Positions 23,605 through 31,962 of a stretch of 64,000 nt of DNA are shown here, in pieces; position 1 is the stretch's first letter; the number at the start of each line of letters is the position of its first letter. The stretch is taken from the NCBI GenBank assembly GCA_033283335.1, contig JAWMQP010000009.1, positions 1-64,000 of the forward strand. The letters are read 5' to 3'. The notes beneath the pieces were generated by a model. The model was not told the origin of the DNA. It did not search any database and was given only the letters and a program-made list of their open reading frames with translations. The translations under genes and the position numbers were made by a program. This DNA comes from Pseudomaricurvus sp033283335. Lineage in GTDB: Bacteria; Pseudomonadota; Gammaproteobacteria; Pseudomonadales; Cellvibrionaceae.

Positions 23605-24975
23605 ATGCTTAAGGTGATCAACCCGGCCAGCGGTGAGGCCCTGCATCAATACCCGACCATTAGCGGCTCTGAGCTGCAGGCGAGCTTGCAAAGCGCGCAG
23701 GACAGTTATCGCCGTTGGCGCTTAACCGGTTTTGCCGAGCGGGCGCAGGTGTTGCGCCAGGTGGCGGAAGTTTTGCGCAACAATCAGGAAGAGTACGCTC
23801 TGTTGATGACCGATGAAATGGGTAAGCCCATAACCGAAGCGCGTGCCGAGGTGGTCAAAGCTGCCTGGTGTGCGGAACACTACGCCGATCACGCTGAACG
23901 CTACCTGGCACCGCAGACTTTAGCGTCCGATGCCCACCACAGTTATGTCCAGCACCTGCCGTTGGGACCGCTGTTGGGCATTTTGCCGTGGAACGCGCCT
24001 TTCTGGCTGGCGTTTCGCTTTTGCGCACCGGCGCTGATGGCTGGCAATGTCTGCCTGATGAAGCACGACCCCCACGTGCCAGCCTGTGCGGTGGCCATTG
24101 CCGACGCGTTCGTGAAGGCCAATGCGCCCGAGGCCTTGTTGCAGAACCTGCCCTTGGCCAATGAGCAGGTGGCCGGGGTGATTGAGGATAGTCGGGTTCG
24201 AGGGGTCTCATTTACCGGTTCCAGCGCAAGCGGGCGGCGAGTGGCGGCGTTAGCCGCTAGCGCACTCAAGCCCAGTGTGCTGGAGCTGGGCGGCTCGGAT
24301 CCGAGCATTGTAATGGCCGATGCGGATCTCGATGCGGCCGCCGATGCCCTGGTGTTGTCGCGCATGATCAATGCCGGTCAGTCCTGTATTGCTGCCAAGC
24401 GCCTGATTGTTGAAGCTCCCGTCTACGACGCGTTTGTTGAACGCCTGCGGGTCCGCATCGAGGCCTTGAGCATGGGTGACCCGCGCGACGAAAGCACTCA
24501 GATCGGCCCCATTGCCCGGGCGGACCTGCGCGATAACCTGACGCGCCAGGTTGACGCCACTGTTGAAGCGGGAGCCCGCTGTCTGGTGGGCGGTCGACCA
24601 GATGAGGGGGCGGGTTACTTTTACCCGCCGACCCTGCTGGTGGATGTGACCAACGATATGCGCGCCTGTCGGGAAGAGACCTTTGGGCCGGTGGCGGTGG
24701 TGCTGAAGGCGGATAGCCTGGAGCAGGCGCTGACACTGGCGAATGACACGGAATACGGTTTGGCAGCGTCGGTTTGGAGCGGCCAGGCCAGTGCCGAGTC
24801 CCTGGCAGCAGAGCTGGAGAGTGGCCAGGTGGCCATCAACGGCCTGGTGAAAACCGACCCGCGCCTGCCCAGCGGTGGGATTAAGGCCTCGGGCCTGGGC
24901 CGTGAACTGGGGCCGCACGGTATCCTGGCGTTCGTCAATGCACAGCAGGTGTGGGTCGGTCCCAAACAGGATTGA
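23605..24975 (+). CDS. doeC: aldehyde dehydrogenase, probable aspartate-semialdehyde dehydrogenase
   Basis: A 456-residue NAD(P)-dependent aldehyde dehydrogenase. The catalytic cysteine is in NAGQSCIAAKR (Cys261) and the general-base glutamate in VLELGGSDP (Glu227); LPWNAPFW and SFTGSSASGRRV mark the cofactor-binding region. By itself it resembles succinate-semialdehyde dehydrogenases. Following doeA by 11 bases, after an EctB-like transaminase, it most likely oxidises L-aspartate-4-semialdehyde to aspartate, the last step of ectoine breakdown (DoeC). GGGGAGAAG precedes the ATG. It is the last gene of the cluster; djlA follows in the opposite orientation. Confidence 0.85.
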   Translation: MLKVINPASGEALHQYPTISGSELQASLQSAQDSYRRWRLTGFAERAQVLRQVAEVLRNNQEEYALLMTDEMGKPITEARAEVVKAAWCAEHYADHAERYLAPQTLASDAHHSYVQHLPLGPLLGILPWNAPFWLAFRFCAPALMAGNVCLMKHDPHVPACAVAIADAFVKANAPEALLQNLPLANEQVAGVIEDSRVRGVSFTGSSASGRRVAALAASALKPSVLELGGSDPSIVMADADLDAAADALVLSRMINAGQSCIAAKRLIVEAPVYDAFVERLRVRIEALSMGDPRDESTQIGPIARADLRDNLTRQVDATVEAGARCLVGGRPDEGAGYFYPPTLLVDVTNDMRACREETFGPVAVVLKADSLEQALTLANDTEYGLAASVWSGQASAESLAAELESGQVAINGLVKTDPRLPSGGIKASGLGRELGPHGILAFVNAQQVWVGPKQD

Positions 24976-24996
24976 GTCGCAGGTGCGAGAGGACAG

Positions 24997-25806
24997 TTAT
25001 TGGCGGCTTTTGCAAATAAGGTCGTAGGCGACCTGGATTTCCTTGGCTCGCTCGGTGGCTTCCTGCACCATGTCTTCTGGCAGTCCCTGCCCCATCAGCT
25101 TGTCGGGGTGGTACTGACTCATCAGTTTGCGGTAAGCCTTTTTCAGGTCTTTGTCGCTGATGCTCTTGTCCACACCCAAAGCCTCATAGGCCAGGTCCAG
25201 TTCGTTGGCTCGCGGCTGATAAGGCCGCTGTGAATAGGACTGACCCTGCTCAAAACCGCCCTGGTTGGCAAAGTGGTGCTGGGCCCGGATCATGCGCAGC
25301 AACTGCTCAAACACCATCCCGCGAATACCAATCTGGCTGGCGACATCGCGAATGATGGCCTCTTCCTGGGGATTGATGTCGTTATCGGCCAGGGCGATGC
25401 TGATCAGGTACACCAGCAGCATATGCTTGAGGTTGGGGTGACGACCACAGGTTTGATTAAAGCGCGACAGCAGCTCTGTCAGGGCAAAGTCCTGGCGCGT
25501 ACCTCGTTTAAACAGCTCAATGGCCTCGCGGCGGTGTTCGGCGGTGAGGCCGAGCTTGCTCATCAGTTGCTCGGTCTGTTGGATTTCGGCCTCGGACACG
25601 CGTCCGTCGGCCTTGGCCAGGTATCCCAGCAGGGTAAAGACCGTGGTGAAAAAGGTGTTTTGAATCTCGTGCAGGGAAGCACTGCCGGGGGCGAGTTGAG
25701 CCAGGCGACGACGCGCATCCACCAGTGAGCCGATAAAAAGACCCAGCAGTGCCCCCCAAAATCCACCGAAGTAATACCCCAGCAGACAACCTATCAGTTT
25801 CCCCAT
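24997..25806 (-). CDS. djlA: DjlA, membrane-anchored J-domain co-chaperone
   Basis: A 269-residue protein. A glycine-rich membrane anchor (about 5-30, with GYYFGGFWGALLGLFIGSLV) is followed by a TerB-like domain (about 50-165) and a C-terminal J domain (about 205-269) with the invariant HPD in LMSQYHPDKLM. DjlA stimulates DnaK and affects envelope stress responses and capsule synthesis in enterobacteria. The length and domain order match the family. It is convergent with the dehydrogenase gene, 21 bases away. Confidence 0.93.
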   Translation of the reverse strand: MGKLIGCLLGYYFGGFWGALLGLFIGSLVDARRRLAQLAPGSASLHEIQNTFFTTVFTLLGYLAKADGRVSEAEIQQTEQLMSKLGLTAEHRREAIELFKRGTRQDFALTELLSRFNQTCGRHPNLKHMLLVYLISIALADNDINPQEEAIIRDVASQIGIRGMVFEQLLRMIRAQHHFANQGGFEQGQSYSQRPYQPRANELDLAYEALGVDKSISDKDLKKAYRKLMSQYHPDKLMGQGLPEDMVQEATERAKEIQVAYDLICKSRQ

Positions 25807-25917
25807 GCGATTCGTTCCTTAAATGAATGGCCGCACTATAACCGGTTCTGTCCTGGTCATACAGGCGCAAGCCGGTGATCAGGGGAATTGGCAGGCCGCA
25901 CTGCAACAACAGGGTGA

Positions 25918-26499
25918 TTACAGGTGCTGGCCGGTCTGCACCTGGGCATGGCGTGGACAGCAGATCAGGTGGTCGTTGACCATACCTGTCGCCTGCATGT
26001 GGGCGTAGCAGATGGTGGATCCGACAAAGTTGAAACCGTCTTTCTTCAGGGTTTTACTCATGTGGTCGGAAATGGGCGTGGAGGCCGGCACCTGCTTGAG
26101 ATTGCGATGGTGGTTCTGGATCGGTACACCATCGACAAATTGCCACAGGTAATCACTGAACGAGTCGCAGCGATCGAGGATGTTCAGGTAGGCGCGGGCA
26201 TTTTTGACCGCACTCTCGACTTTCAGGCGGTTGCGGATGATGTCAGGGTTGGTCAGCAATCGCTCGATTTTGCTGGCGCTATAGCGGGCCATTTTTTCCG
26301 CATTAAACTGGTCAAAGGCTTTGCGGTAACCCTCGCGTTTCTTCAGCACCGTGATCCACGACAGTCCCGCCTGGGCGCCTTCCAGAATGATGAATTCAAA
26401 CAGTTTGGCGTCGTCGTAGCAGGGAACACCCCACTCCTCGTCATGATATTGCTCGTAGAGAGGGTCTCCCTGACACCAGTCGCAGCGCTGCAGCTCCAT
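25918..26499 (-). CDS. tag: DNA-3-methyladenine glycosylase I
   Basis: A 193-residue DNA repair enzyme. The N-terminal CDWCQGDPLYEQYHDEEWG and the C-terminal GMVNDHLICCPRH contain the Cys and His residues that form the zinc site in Tag. Tag removes 3-methyladenine from alkylated DNA. The EGAQAGLSWITVLKKREGYR segment (about 37-56) belongs to the base-binding region. The length is normal. It is read away from pip, whose start lies about 120 bases to the right, so the two share a divergent spacer. Confidence 0.95.
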   Translation of the reverse strand: MELQRCDWCQGDPLYEQYHDEEWGVPCYDDAKLFEFIILEGAQAGLSWITVLKKREGYRKAFDQFNAEKMARYSASKIERLLTNPDIIRNRLKVESAVKNARAYLNILDRCDSFSDYLWQFVDGVPIQNHHRNLKQVPASTPISDHMSKTLKKDGFNFVGSTICYAHMQATGMVNDHLICCPRHAQVQTGQHL

Positions 26500-26621
26500 G
26501 ATCAGTAGTCCTTGTCTGTGAGGGCGTGGCGGTGTTTATAGTCTACACTGACAGGGACCCCCCTACTCGATTTTTCACCCCTGTCGGTGAATTCGCCGCT
26601 GCCCCAGTGGCAAGGAATCGC

Positions 26622-27593
26622 ATGCATATTCTCTACCCGGATATCAAACCGTTCCACTCCCAAATGCTCGCGGTCAGTGATGGGCACTCCGTCTACCTGG
26701 AGCAGTCCGGCAATATTGAGGGCATTCCCGTACTGTTTGTCCACGGCGGGCCCGGTGCCGGGTGTTCCTGGCAGGATCGAAGTTTTTTCGACCCCAACCG
26801 CTATCACATCATTTTGTTTGATCAGCGTGGCTGTGGCCGTTCGACACCGCACGCGGCGCTGGAACACAACACCACGCAGGCCCTGCTGGCGGACATGGAG
26901 GCCATACGCGCACACCTGGGCATCACTCGCTGGCTGCTGTTCGGTGGCTCCTGGGGAGCTACCCTGAGTCTGGTGTACGCCGAGACTTATCCCGAACGAG
27001 TGATGGGGATGGTGCTGCGGGGCGTGTTCCTCGGTCGCCAGCAGGACATCGACTGGTTCTATCAGCAGGGTGCCAGCCGGGTGTTTCCCGATTACTGGGA
27101 AGATTTTGTCGATCCCATTCCTGAAGCTGAGCGCAGCGACCTGGTGGAAGCCTATTTCCGGCGCCTGACCGGAAGCAATGAGCTGGCCAAGATGGCCTGC
27201 GCCAAGGCCTGGTCACTGTGGGAGGCTCACTGCGCCACGCTGCGTCCCAATGTGGATGTGCTGGAGGCTTTTTCCGATCCGCACATGGCTCTGCCATTGG
27301 CGCGTATAGAAGCGCACTACTTCCGCCAAAAAGTGTTTTTGGACGACAATCAGTTGTTGCTTAACAGTGCGGCACTTGAGGGCATTCCCGGCATCATTGT
27401 TCACGGCCGCTACGATATGCTCTGTCCGCTGGACAATGCGGTAGCCCTGCACCATCAATGGCACGACTCCGAATTGCACATCATCCGCGATGCCGGTCAT
27501 GCCGCCCGTGAGCCCAGCATTATCGATGCGTTGATTCGTGCCACCCGCGCCATGGCGAGACGCTTTGCCGACGATTACCCCACCCGGGCGTAA
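26622..27593 (+). CDS. pip: prolyl aminopeptidase
   Basis: A 323-residue alpha/beta-hydrolase of the S33 family. The oxyanion-hole HGGPGAG lies near residue 40, the nucleophile serine in LFGGSWGATLSLVYAE near 110, the aspartate in GRYDMLCPLD and the histidine in AGHAA near the C-terminus. Pip releases N-terminal proline from peptides in the cytosol. The ATG at 26622 is chosen because the next residues (LYPDIKPF) match the usual N-terminus and AAGGAA lies before it; the frame is open further upstream without such support. Confidence 0.94.
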   Translation: MHILYPDIKPFHSQMLAVSDGHSVYLEQSGNIEGIPVLFVHGGPGAGCSWQDRSFFDPNRYHIILFDQRGCGRSTPHAALEHNTTQALLADMEAIRAHLGITRWLLFGGSWGATLSLVYAETYPERVMGMVLRGVFLGRQQDIDWFYQQGASRVFPDYWEDFVDPIPEAERSDLVEAYFRRLTGSNELAKMACAKAWSLWEAHCATLRPNVDVLEAFSDPHMALPLARIEAHYFRQKVFLDDNQLLLNSAALEGIPGIIVHGRYDMLCPLDNAVALHHQWHDSELHIIRDAGHAAREPSIIDALIRATRAMARRFADDYPTRA

Positions 27594-27671
27594 CCGCTTG
27601 CGCAAATCCACCCCCAGTCATTAAGCCAGTTACTACTTCAGTTACTAGTCACTACGTCAATCCTCGAACGC

Positions 27672-27680
27672 TGTTATAAT
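27672..27680 (+). promoter_or_regulatory. extended -10 promoter element for dtd
   Basis: TGTTATAAT is a perfect extended -10 box, 29 bases before the dtd start. There is no convincing -35 box at the right distance, which is typical of extended -10 promoters. A direct repeat, CAGTTACTA, occurs twice upstream (about 27630-27648). Confidence 0.6.
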
Positions 27681-27709
27681 CCCGCTCTTTTGAAGCTTGG
27701 GGGAAGGCC

Positions 27710-28147
27710 ATGAGGGGCTTGATTCAGCGTGTCCGTCACGCCAGCGTGAGCGTCGACGGTGACACCGTCGGTGCCATTGATCAGGGAATATTGTTGTTGC
27801 TGGGTGTGGAAAAAGACGACAGCGAAGCCTCCCTCGACAAGTTGTTGCACAAGTTGCTCAACTACCGCATTTTTTCCGACGCTGACGGCAAGATGAATTT
27901 AAGCGTGTCCGATATTGATGGCGGGGTGTTGGTGGTATCACAGTTCACGCTGGCCGCCGATACCCGCAAAGGTTTGCGGCCCGGCTTTTCCACAGCGGCA
28001 GCACCGGCGCAAGCCGAGGCTCTGTATAACCGCTTTGTGGACAAGCTCAAGCTTGCACACCGCCAGGTGGCCACCGGTATCTTTGCCGCCGATATGCAGG
28101 TGTCGCTGCTCAATGATGGCCCGGTGACCTTTCTGTTGGAAACCTGA
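27710..28147 (+). CDS. dtd: D-aminoacyl-tRNA deacylase
   Basis: A 145-residue cytosolic enzyme that removes D-amino acids, and glycine from mischarged tRNA-Ala, to protect translation. The family signatures are visible: the N-terminus RGLIQRVRHASVSVDG, VSQFTLAADTRKG near residue 80 and NDGPVTFLLET at the C-terminus. The length is exactly typical. GGGGGAAGG gives a strong ribosome-binding site and an extended -10 box lies upstream. Confidence 0.96.
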   Translation: MRGLIQRVRHASVSVDGDTVGAIDQGILLLLGVEKDDSEASLDKLLHKLLNYRIFSDADGKMNLSVSDIDGGVLVVSQFTLAADTRKGLRPGFSTAAAPAQAEALYNRFVDKLKLAHRQVATGIFAADMQVSLLNDGPVTFLLET

Positions 28148-28148
28148 G

Positions 28149-28208
28149 CTTCTGGAAACCCAAGCCACTGGTAACCCAAGCCACCGGAAACCCAAACCTC
28201 TGGACCAA
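28149..28208. repeat. short degenerate tandem repeat
   Basis: About three and a half copies of a 16-base unit resembling CTGGAAACCCAAGCCA follow directly after the dtd stop codon. The copies differ at a few positions. No function is suggested; the repeat lies in the spacer before the HD-GYP gene. Confidence 0.6.
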
Positions 28209-28264
28209 GGCCGATGGCGAAAGGTCTATACTGAATGAACGTTTGAATAGGGAACAGGTATATC

Positions 28265-29338
28265 ATGTCGCAACCTTCCGATGTGCATGAGGGGCGTATT
28301 CTGATTGTGGATGACAACCCGGTGAATATCGCGATCGTCGAGAAGATCCTTCGCCAAGAGGGGTATCGTCATATTGAGTCCACCTGCAAGCCGGTCAAGG
28401 TGAGTGGTTTGTACCTCGAGCGAAGTTACGACTTACTGCTGCTGGATGTGCATATGCCAGTAATGAGCGGTCTCGAAGTGATTGCCAAATTGCGCGAAGA
28501 TCACCCCAATGATTATCTGCCCATTGTTATCCTTACCGCTGACGGTTCTGAGGAATTGCGTACCCAGTGCCTGGCCAGTGGAGCCAAGGACTTTATCGAT
28601 AAACCGTTTGATCGATCTGAAGTAACGCTGCGGGTACGCAATATTCTTGAGACGCGTCTGCTGCACAAGGCCCTGCAACAACAGAATGCGGAGCTGGAGG
28701 AGAAGGTTCAGGAGCGAACCCAGCAGTTGTATGAAGCCCAGACCAAAGTCATCCAGTGTTTGGGCAAAGCCGCCGAGTACCGCGATAACGAGACCGGTAT
28801 GCACGTCATTCGCATGAGTCAAAGTTGTGCCATTCTGGCCCGGCAGATGGGCTTGAGTGAATCGGAATGCGAGTTGATTTTGCGAGCCAGCCCCATGCAT
28901 GACATAGGCAAGATCGCCATTCCCGATGACGTCCTGTTAAAACCCGGCATGCTCGATAACAGTGAGTGGGAGACGATGAAAACCCACGCTGAAGTGGGGG
29001 CGGAAATCCTCGGGGGCTACGATTCGGAGCTGATGCAGGTGGCTGCCGAAATTGCCCGCACCCACCATGAGCGCTGGGATGGCAATGGCTACCCGGCTGG
29101 TTTGAAAGGTGAGGCCATTCCACTGTTTACCCGTATTGTCAGTGTCTGTGATGTGTTTGACGCATTGACGTCACAGCGGCCATACAAAAAAGCCTGGTCG
29201 ATCAAGGGCGCCATGGATTACCTGCGAGAGCACAGCGGTACCATGTTTGATCCCCGGGTCGTTGACTGCTTCAGCGAGGTGCTTGATCAAGTGGTGTTAC
29301 TGCGGCAGCGTTATCCGGATAACAAAGCGATGCAGTGA
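28265..29338 (+). CDS. response regulator with HD-GYP phosphodiesterase domain
   Basis: A 357-residue two-domain protein. The N-terminal receiver domain (about 10-125) has the acidic pair DD in IVDDNPVN, the phospho-acceptor Asp61 in LLLLDVHMPVMSG and the conserved lysine in IDKPFD. After a coiled-coil linker (about 133-165) comes an HD-GYP domain (about 168-350) with intact ligands: HDIGK at 212-216 and HHERWDGNGYP at 267-277. It is therefore likely an active cyclic-di-GMP phosphodiesterase switched by phosphorylation. No histidine kinase is adjacent. A small membrane-protein gene starts five bases after its stop. Confidence 0.93.
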   Translation: MSQPSDVHEGRILIVDDNPVNIAIVEKILRQEGYRHIESTCKPVKVSGLYLERSYDLLLLDVHMPVMSGLEVIAKLREDHPNDYLPIVILTADGSEELRTQCLASGAKDFIDKPFDRSEVTLRVRNILETRLLHKALQQQNAELEEKVQERTQQLYEAQTKVIQCLGKAAEYRDNETGMHVIRMSQSCAILARQMGLSESECELILRASPMHDIGKIAIPDDVLLKPGMLDNSEWETMKTHAEVGAEILGGYDSELMQVAAEIARTHHERWDGNGYPAGLKGEAIPLFTRIVSVCDVFDALTSQRPYKKAWSIKGAMDYLREHSGTMFDPRVVDCFSEVLDQVVLLRQRYPDNKAMQ

Positions 29339-29343
29339 GATAA

Positions 29344-29574
29344 ATGATGGAGCCCTTATCTGCGGTATGTCTGGTTATTGGCGTGGTATTGCTGGTTATC
29401 AGTTGGTTACTGCTGTTGCAGGTGTCGTTCGACAGTGATTACAGCTGGGGACTGGCAACGTTGTTTCTGCCGCCGCTGGCGTATTTGTATGGCCTGTTTC
29501 GCTGGAATCGGGCGGGGGAAGCGATTCTGGTTTCCCTGGTCGGATGGGTTCTGGTGTTGTTAGCGCTCGGTTAA
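29344..29574 (+). CDS. small membrane protein of unknown function
   Basis: A 76-residue protein made almost entirely of hydrophobic stretches, with two to three predicted membrane segments separated by a short polar loop (FRWNRAGE). I recognise no family. It starts five bases after the HD-GYP response regulator and is probably translated from the same message. It may start at 29344 or at the next ATG (29347). A link to cyclic-di-GMP signalling is only suggested by position. Confidence 0.6.
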   Translation: MMEPLSAVCLVIGVVLLVISWLLLLQVSFDSDYSWGLATLFLPPLAYLYGLFRWNRAGEAILVSLVGWVLVLLALG

Positions 29575-29607
29575 TGAAACCAGGCGCTGCATGACTGCGG
29601 CCTAGGC

Positions 29608-30357
29608 CTAGGCTTCATCGGTGGTGTGGCCAGGGTTGCGGCTGAGTATGCGGCCGAAGAATACCCCCAATTCAAACAGCATCCACATGGGCACGGCCAA
29701 CAGTGTTTGCGACAGGATGTCCGGTGGTGTCAGCAACATGCCGAAGACAAAACAACCAACAATGATATAAGGCCGTTTTTGGGCCAGCCCCTCAGCACTG
29801 ATCACCCCCGCCAGAATCAACACGATCGCCGCAATGGGAATTTCGAAGGCCATGCCGAAGGCAAAAAACAACTTCAGGACAAAATCCAGGTAGCTGCTGA
29901 TGTCGGTCATCACCGTCACTTCACTGGGGCCGACGCTGGTGAAAAAGCCGAAGATCAGTGGGAAGACCACGAAGTAGGCGAACGCCATGCCCGCGTAAAA
30001 CAATAAAATGCTCGACACCAAAATGGGAATCGCCAGCCGACGCTCCCGCTGGTAAAGCGCCGGCGAGATAAACGACCAGATCTGGTAGAGCACATAAGGC
30101 ATGGACAGAAACAGGGCGACAAAGAACGTCAGTTTGAACGGTGTCAGGAACGGTGAGGCCACTTCGGTGGCGATCATGCTGCTGTTTTCCGGCAAAAACT
30201 TTTGCAGCGGTGCGGACACAAAGCTGTAGATGTCGTTGGCGAAATAAAACAGGCCACAAAAGACGATCATCACCACCACGACAATGCGCAGTAACCGATC
30301 ACGCAGCTCCACCAAGTGCTGGACAAGGGTCATTTCCTGGTCTTCGGGAGCGTTCAT
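29608..30357 (-). CDS. tatC: Sec-independent protein translocase TatC
   Basis: A 249-residue inner-membrane protein with six predicted membrane segments. The conserved N-terminal LVQHLVELRDRLLR is followed by the periplasmic-loop and proline-rich features typical of TatC (PFKLTFFVALFLSMPYVLYQ). With TatB it forms the receptor for twin-arginine signal peptides. It is the last gene of a tatA-tatB-tatC run, 18 bases after tatB, continuing the ubi-his transcription direction. Confidence 0.97.
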   Translation of the reverse strand: MNAPEDQEMTLVQHLVELRDRLLRIVVVVMIVFCGLFYFANDIYSFVSAPLQKFLPENSSMIATEVASPFLTPFKLTFFVALFLSMPYVLYQIWSFISPALYQRERRLAIPILVSSILLFYAGMAFAYFVVFPLIFGFFTSVGPSEVTVMTDISSYLDFVLKLFFAFGMAFEIPIAAIVLILAGVISAEGLAQKRPYIIVGCFVFGMLLTPPDILSQTLLAVPMWMLFELGVFFGRILSRNPGHTTDEA

Positions 30358-30375
30358 AGTCGGGGCAAGTTTCGT

Positions 30376-30825
30376 CTAGGGTTGCTGGGAAGGGTTGGGC
30401 GAATTCGAATCCGTGGTGGAATTATCGCGGCCATCCTTGTGTTTCGTGGTGTTTGAACCCTCGGCAGAGTCGAGTGGCGGCAACTGGTTTTCGGTTGCCT
30501 TCTTCAGCTCTTCCAATGCGGCATGGGGGTTGGGCACATCCTGAAAGCTGTCGTGCAGCTGTTCGACATTTTCTTTGACGGTGCGCTCAATCTCTTCGCG
30601 GTTGGCGTTGAGACGGCGCATCACATCCTCATTGTGCAGCTGCCGGCGGATGTCATCGGCGCCGATCTGCTGTTCAAATTCGGCGCGGGTGCTCTGCAGG
30701 CCACGTTTCAGTCGGCCCCACCACAGCGCCATGGTGCGCAGGGTTTCCGGCAGCCGCTCGGGACCAATCACCAGCAGACTGACAACGCCAATCACCAGCA
30801 GCTCGAAGAATCCGATATCAAACAC
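30376..30825 (-). CDS. tatB: Sec-independent protein translocase TatB
   Basis: A 149-residue protein with one N-terminal membrane helix, the GP motif of TatB (LLVIGPERLPETLRT), an amphipathic helix and a long hydrophilic C-terminal tail rich in Asn, Ser and Asp. TatB works with TatC in twin-arginine substrate recognition. It lies 18 bases after tatA and 18 bases before tatC. Confidence 0.96.
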   Translation of the reverse strand: MFDIGFFELLVIGVVSLLVIGPERLPETLRTMALWWGRLKRGLQSTRAEFEQQIGADDIRRQLHNEDVMRRLNANREEIERTVKENVEQLHDSFQDVPNPHAALEELKKATENQLPPLDSAEGSNTTKHKDGRDNSTTDSNSPNPSQQP

Positions 30826-30843
30826 AGTGAGGGGATCTTCCGG

Positions 30844-31098
30844 TTAAGACTTTTTTTCGTCGACTTTTTCCGCATCGCCGTTGATGACTTTTTCGGCGTG
30901 GGCATTTTTGTTCTGATCTTCTACCTGTCCGGGCTCTTTGTCCGCTGACTTGTCTTCCTCGCCCATGGCTTTCTTGAAGCCCTTGATGGAGCTGCCCAGG
31001 TCACTGCCCAGGTTGCGCAGGCGTTTGGTGCCGAACAACATAAACACAATGGCCAGGATGATTAACAATTGCCAGACACTGATTCCACCGATACCCAT
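30844..31098 (-). CDS. tatA: Sec-independent protein translocase TatA
   Basis: An 84-residue protein with one N-terminal membrane helix, the hinge motif LFGTKRLRNLGSDLG, an amphipathic helix and an acidic-basic C-terminal tail. TatA oligomerises to form the passage for folded twin-arginine substrates. It lies 49 bases downstream of hisE and opens the tatABC group. Confidence 0.97.
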   Translation of the reverse strand: MGIGGISVWQLLIILAIVFMLFGTKRLRNLGSDLGSSIKGFKKAMGEEDKSADKEPGQVEDQNKNAHAEKVINGDAEKVDEKKS

Positions 31099-31147
31099 AG
31101 GGTTTCTCCAAGTTATCTATATGAAGGGGTTGACGCTGTACGCCAAT

Positions 31148-31483
31148 TTACTGCTTGCTGCGTGAAGCCTTTTCTTCCAGACCGGACATGCCGAAACGTC
31201 GGGCCAATTCATCCAGTACGGCTGTGGCGTCTTCGCCCAGGTGTGACAGCATCACCAGCGAGTGAAACCACAGGTCTGCGGTTTCATAAATCACATCGCG
31301 ATTGTCGCCACTGAGTTGCGCATCCTTGGCGGCCAGCACGGTTTCCACCGCCTCTTCACCGACCTTTTCCAAAATTTTGTTGAGCCCTTTCTGGTGCAGG
31401 CTGGCAACGTAGGAACTGTCCCCAGCGGCGGCCTGTTTGCGCTCTTCCAGAATGCGGGTTAATTCCGTCAATACGTCGCTCAT
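31148..31483 (-). CDS. hisE: phosphoribosyl-ATP diphosphatase
   Basis: A 111-residue enzyme of the all-alpha MazG-like NTP pyrophosphohydrolase group, second step of histidine synthesis. GLNKILEKVGEEAVETVLAA (about 35-54) carries the glutamates that bind magnesium. The ATG at 31483 overlaps the hisI stop by four bases and begins MSDVLTELTRILEER, a standard HisE start; the frame extends upstream within hisI. In many bacteria hisI and hisE are fused, but here they are separate, as in Pseudomonas. Confidence 0.94.
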   Translation of the reverse strand: MSDVLTELTRILEERKQAAAGDSSYVASLHQKGLNKILEKVGEEAVETVLAAKDAQLSGDNRDVIYETADLWFHSLVMLSHLGEDATAVLDELARRFGMSGLEEKASRSKQ

Positions 31484-31896
31484 GCGTAAATCTCTTTGGG
31501 GTCTTTCAGGACTGGGTCTACCGTAACCCACTCACCATCTTGCAGAATGCGGTAAAAACAGGATTCGCGACCGGTATGACAGGCCATGCCGCCCAGCTGT
31601 TCCACTTGCAAGACAATCACATCCTCGTCGCAGTCTAGCCGAATCTCACTGACCTGTTGCACATGGCCGGAGCTTTCACCCTTGCGCCATAACTGCTGGC
31701 GCGAGCGCGACCAGTAAACGGCGCGGCCCTCCTCGGCGGTCAACTGCAGGGCTTCGCGATTCATCCACGCCATCATCAGGATCCGGCCGCTGCGCGCGTC
31801 CTGGGCGATAGCGGGCACAAGACCGTCATCTGTCCACTTGATATGGTCGAGAAACTGGCTGGAAGACTGCTGCACCGACACCGGAAACCACCTCAC
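31480..31896 (-). CDS. hisI: phosphoribosyl-AMP cyclohydrolase
   Basis: A 138-residue metalloenzyme for the third step of histidine synthesis. The characteristic motifs are present: MMAWMNREALQLT, YWSRSRQQLWRKGESSGH, the metal-binding LDCDEDVIVLQV and CHTGRESCFYR. It overlaps hisE by four bases and lies 66 bases after ubiB. These are the only histidine genes in the window. Confidence 0.95.
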   Translation of the reverse strand: MRWFPVSVQQSSSQFLDHIKWTDDGLVPAIAQDARSGRILMMAWMNREALQLTAEEGRAVYWSRSRQQLWRKGESSGHVQQVSEIRLDCDEDVIVLQVEQLGGMACHTGRESCFYRILQDGEWVTVDPVLKDPKEIYA

Positions 31897-31962
31897 ATAC
31901 TGTCGCGATAATGGGCCGATTCTACTCTATCTGGCCGTCTTTGAATATTGCTGAGCGGGCCT

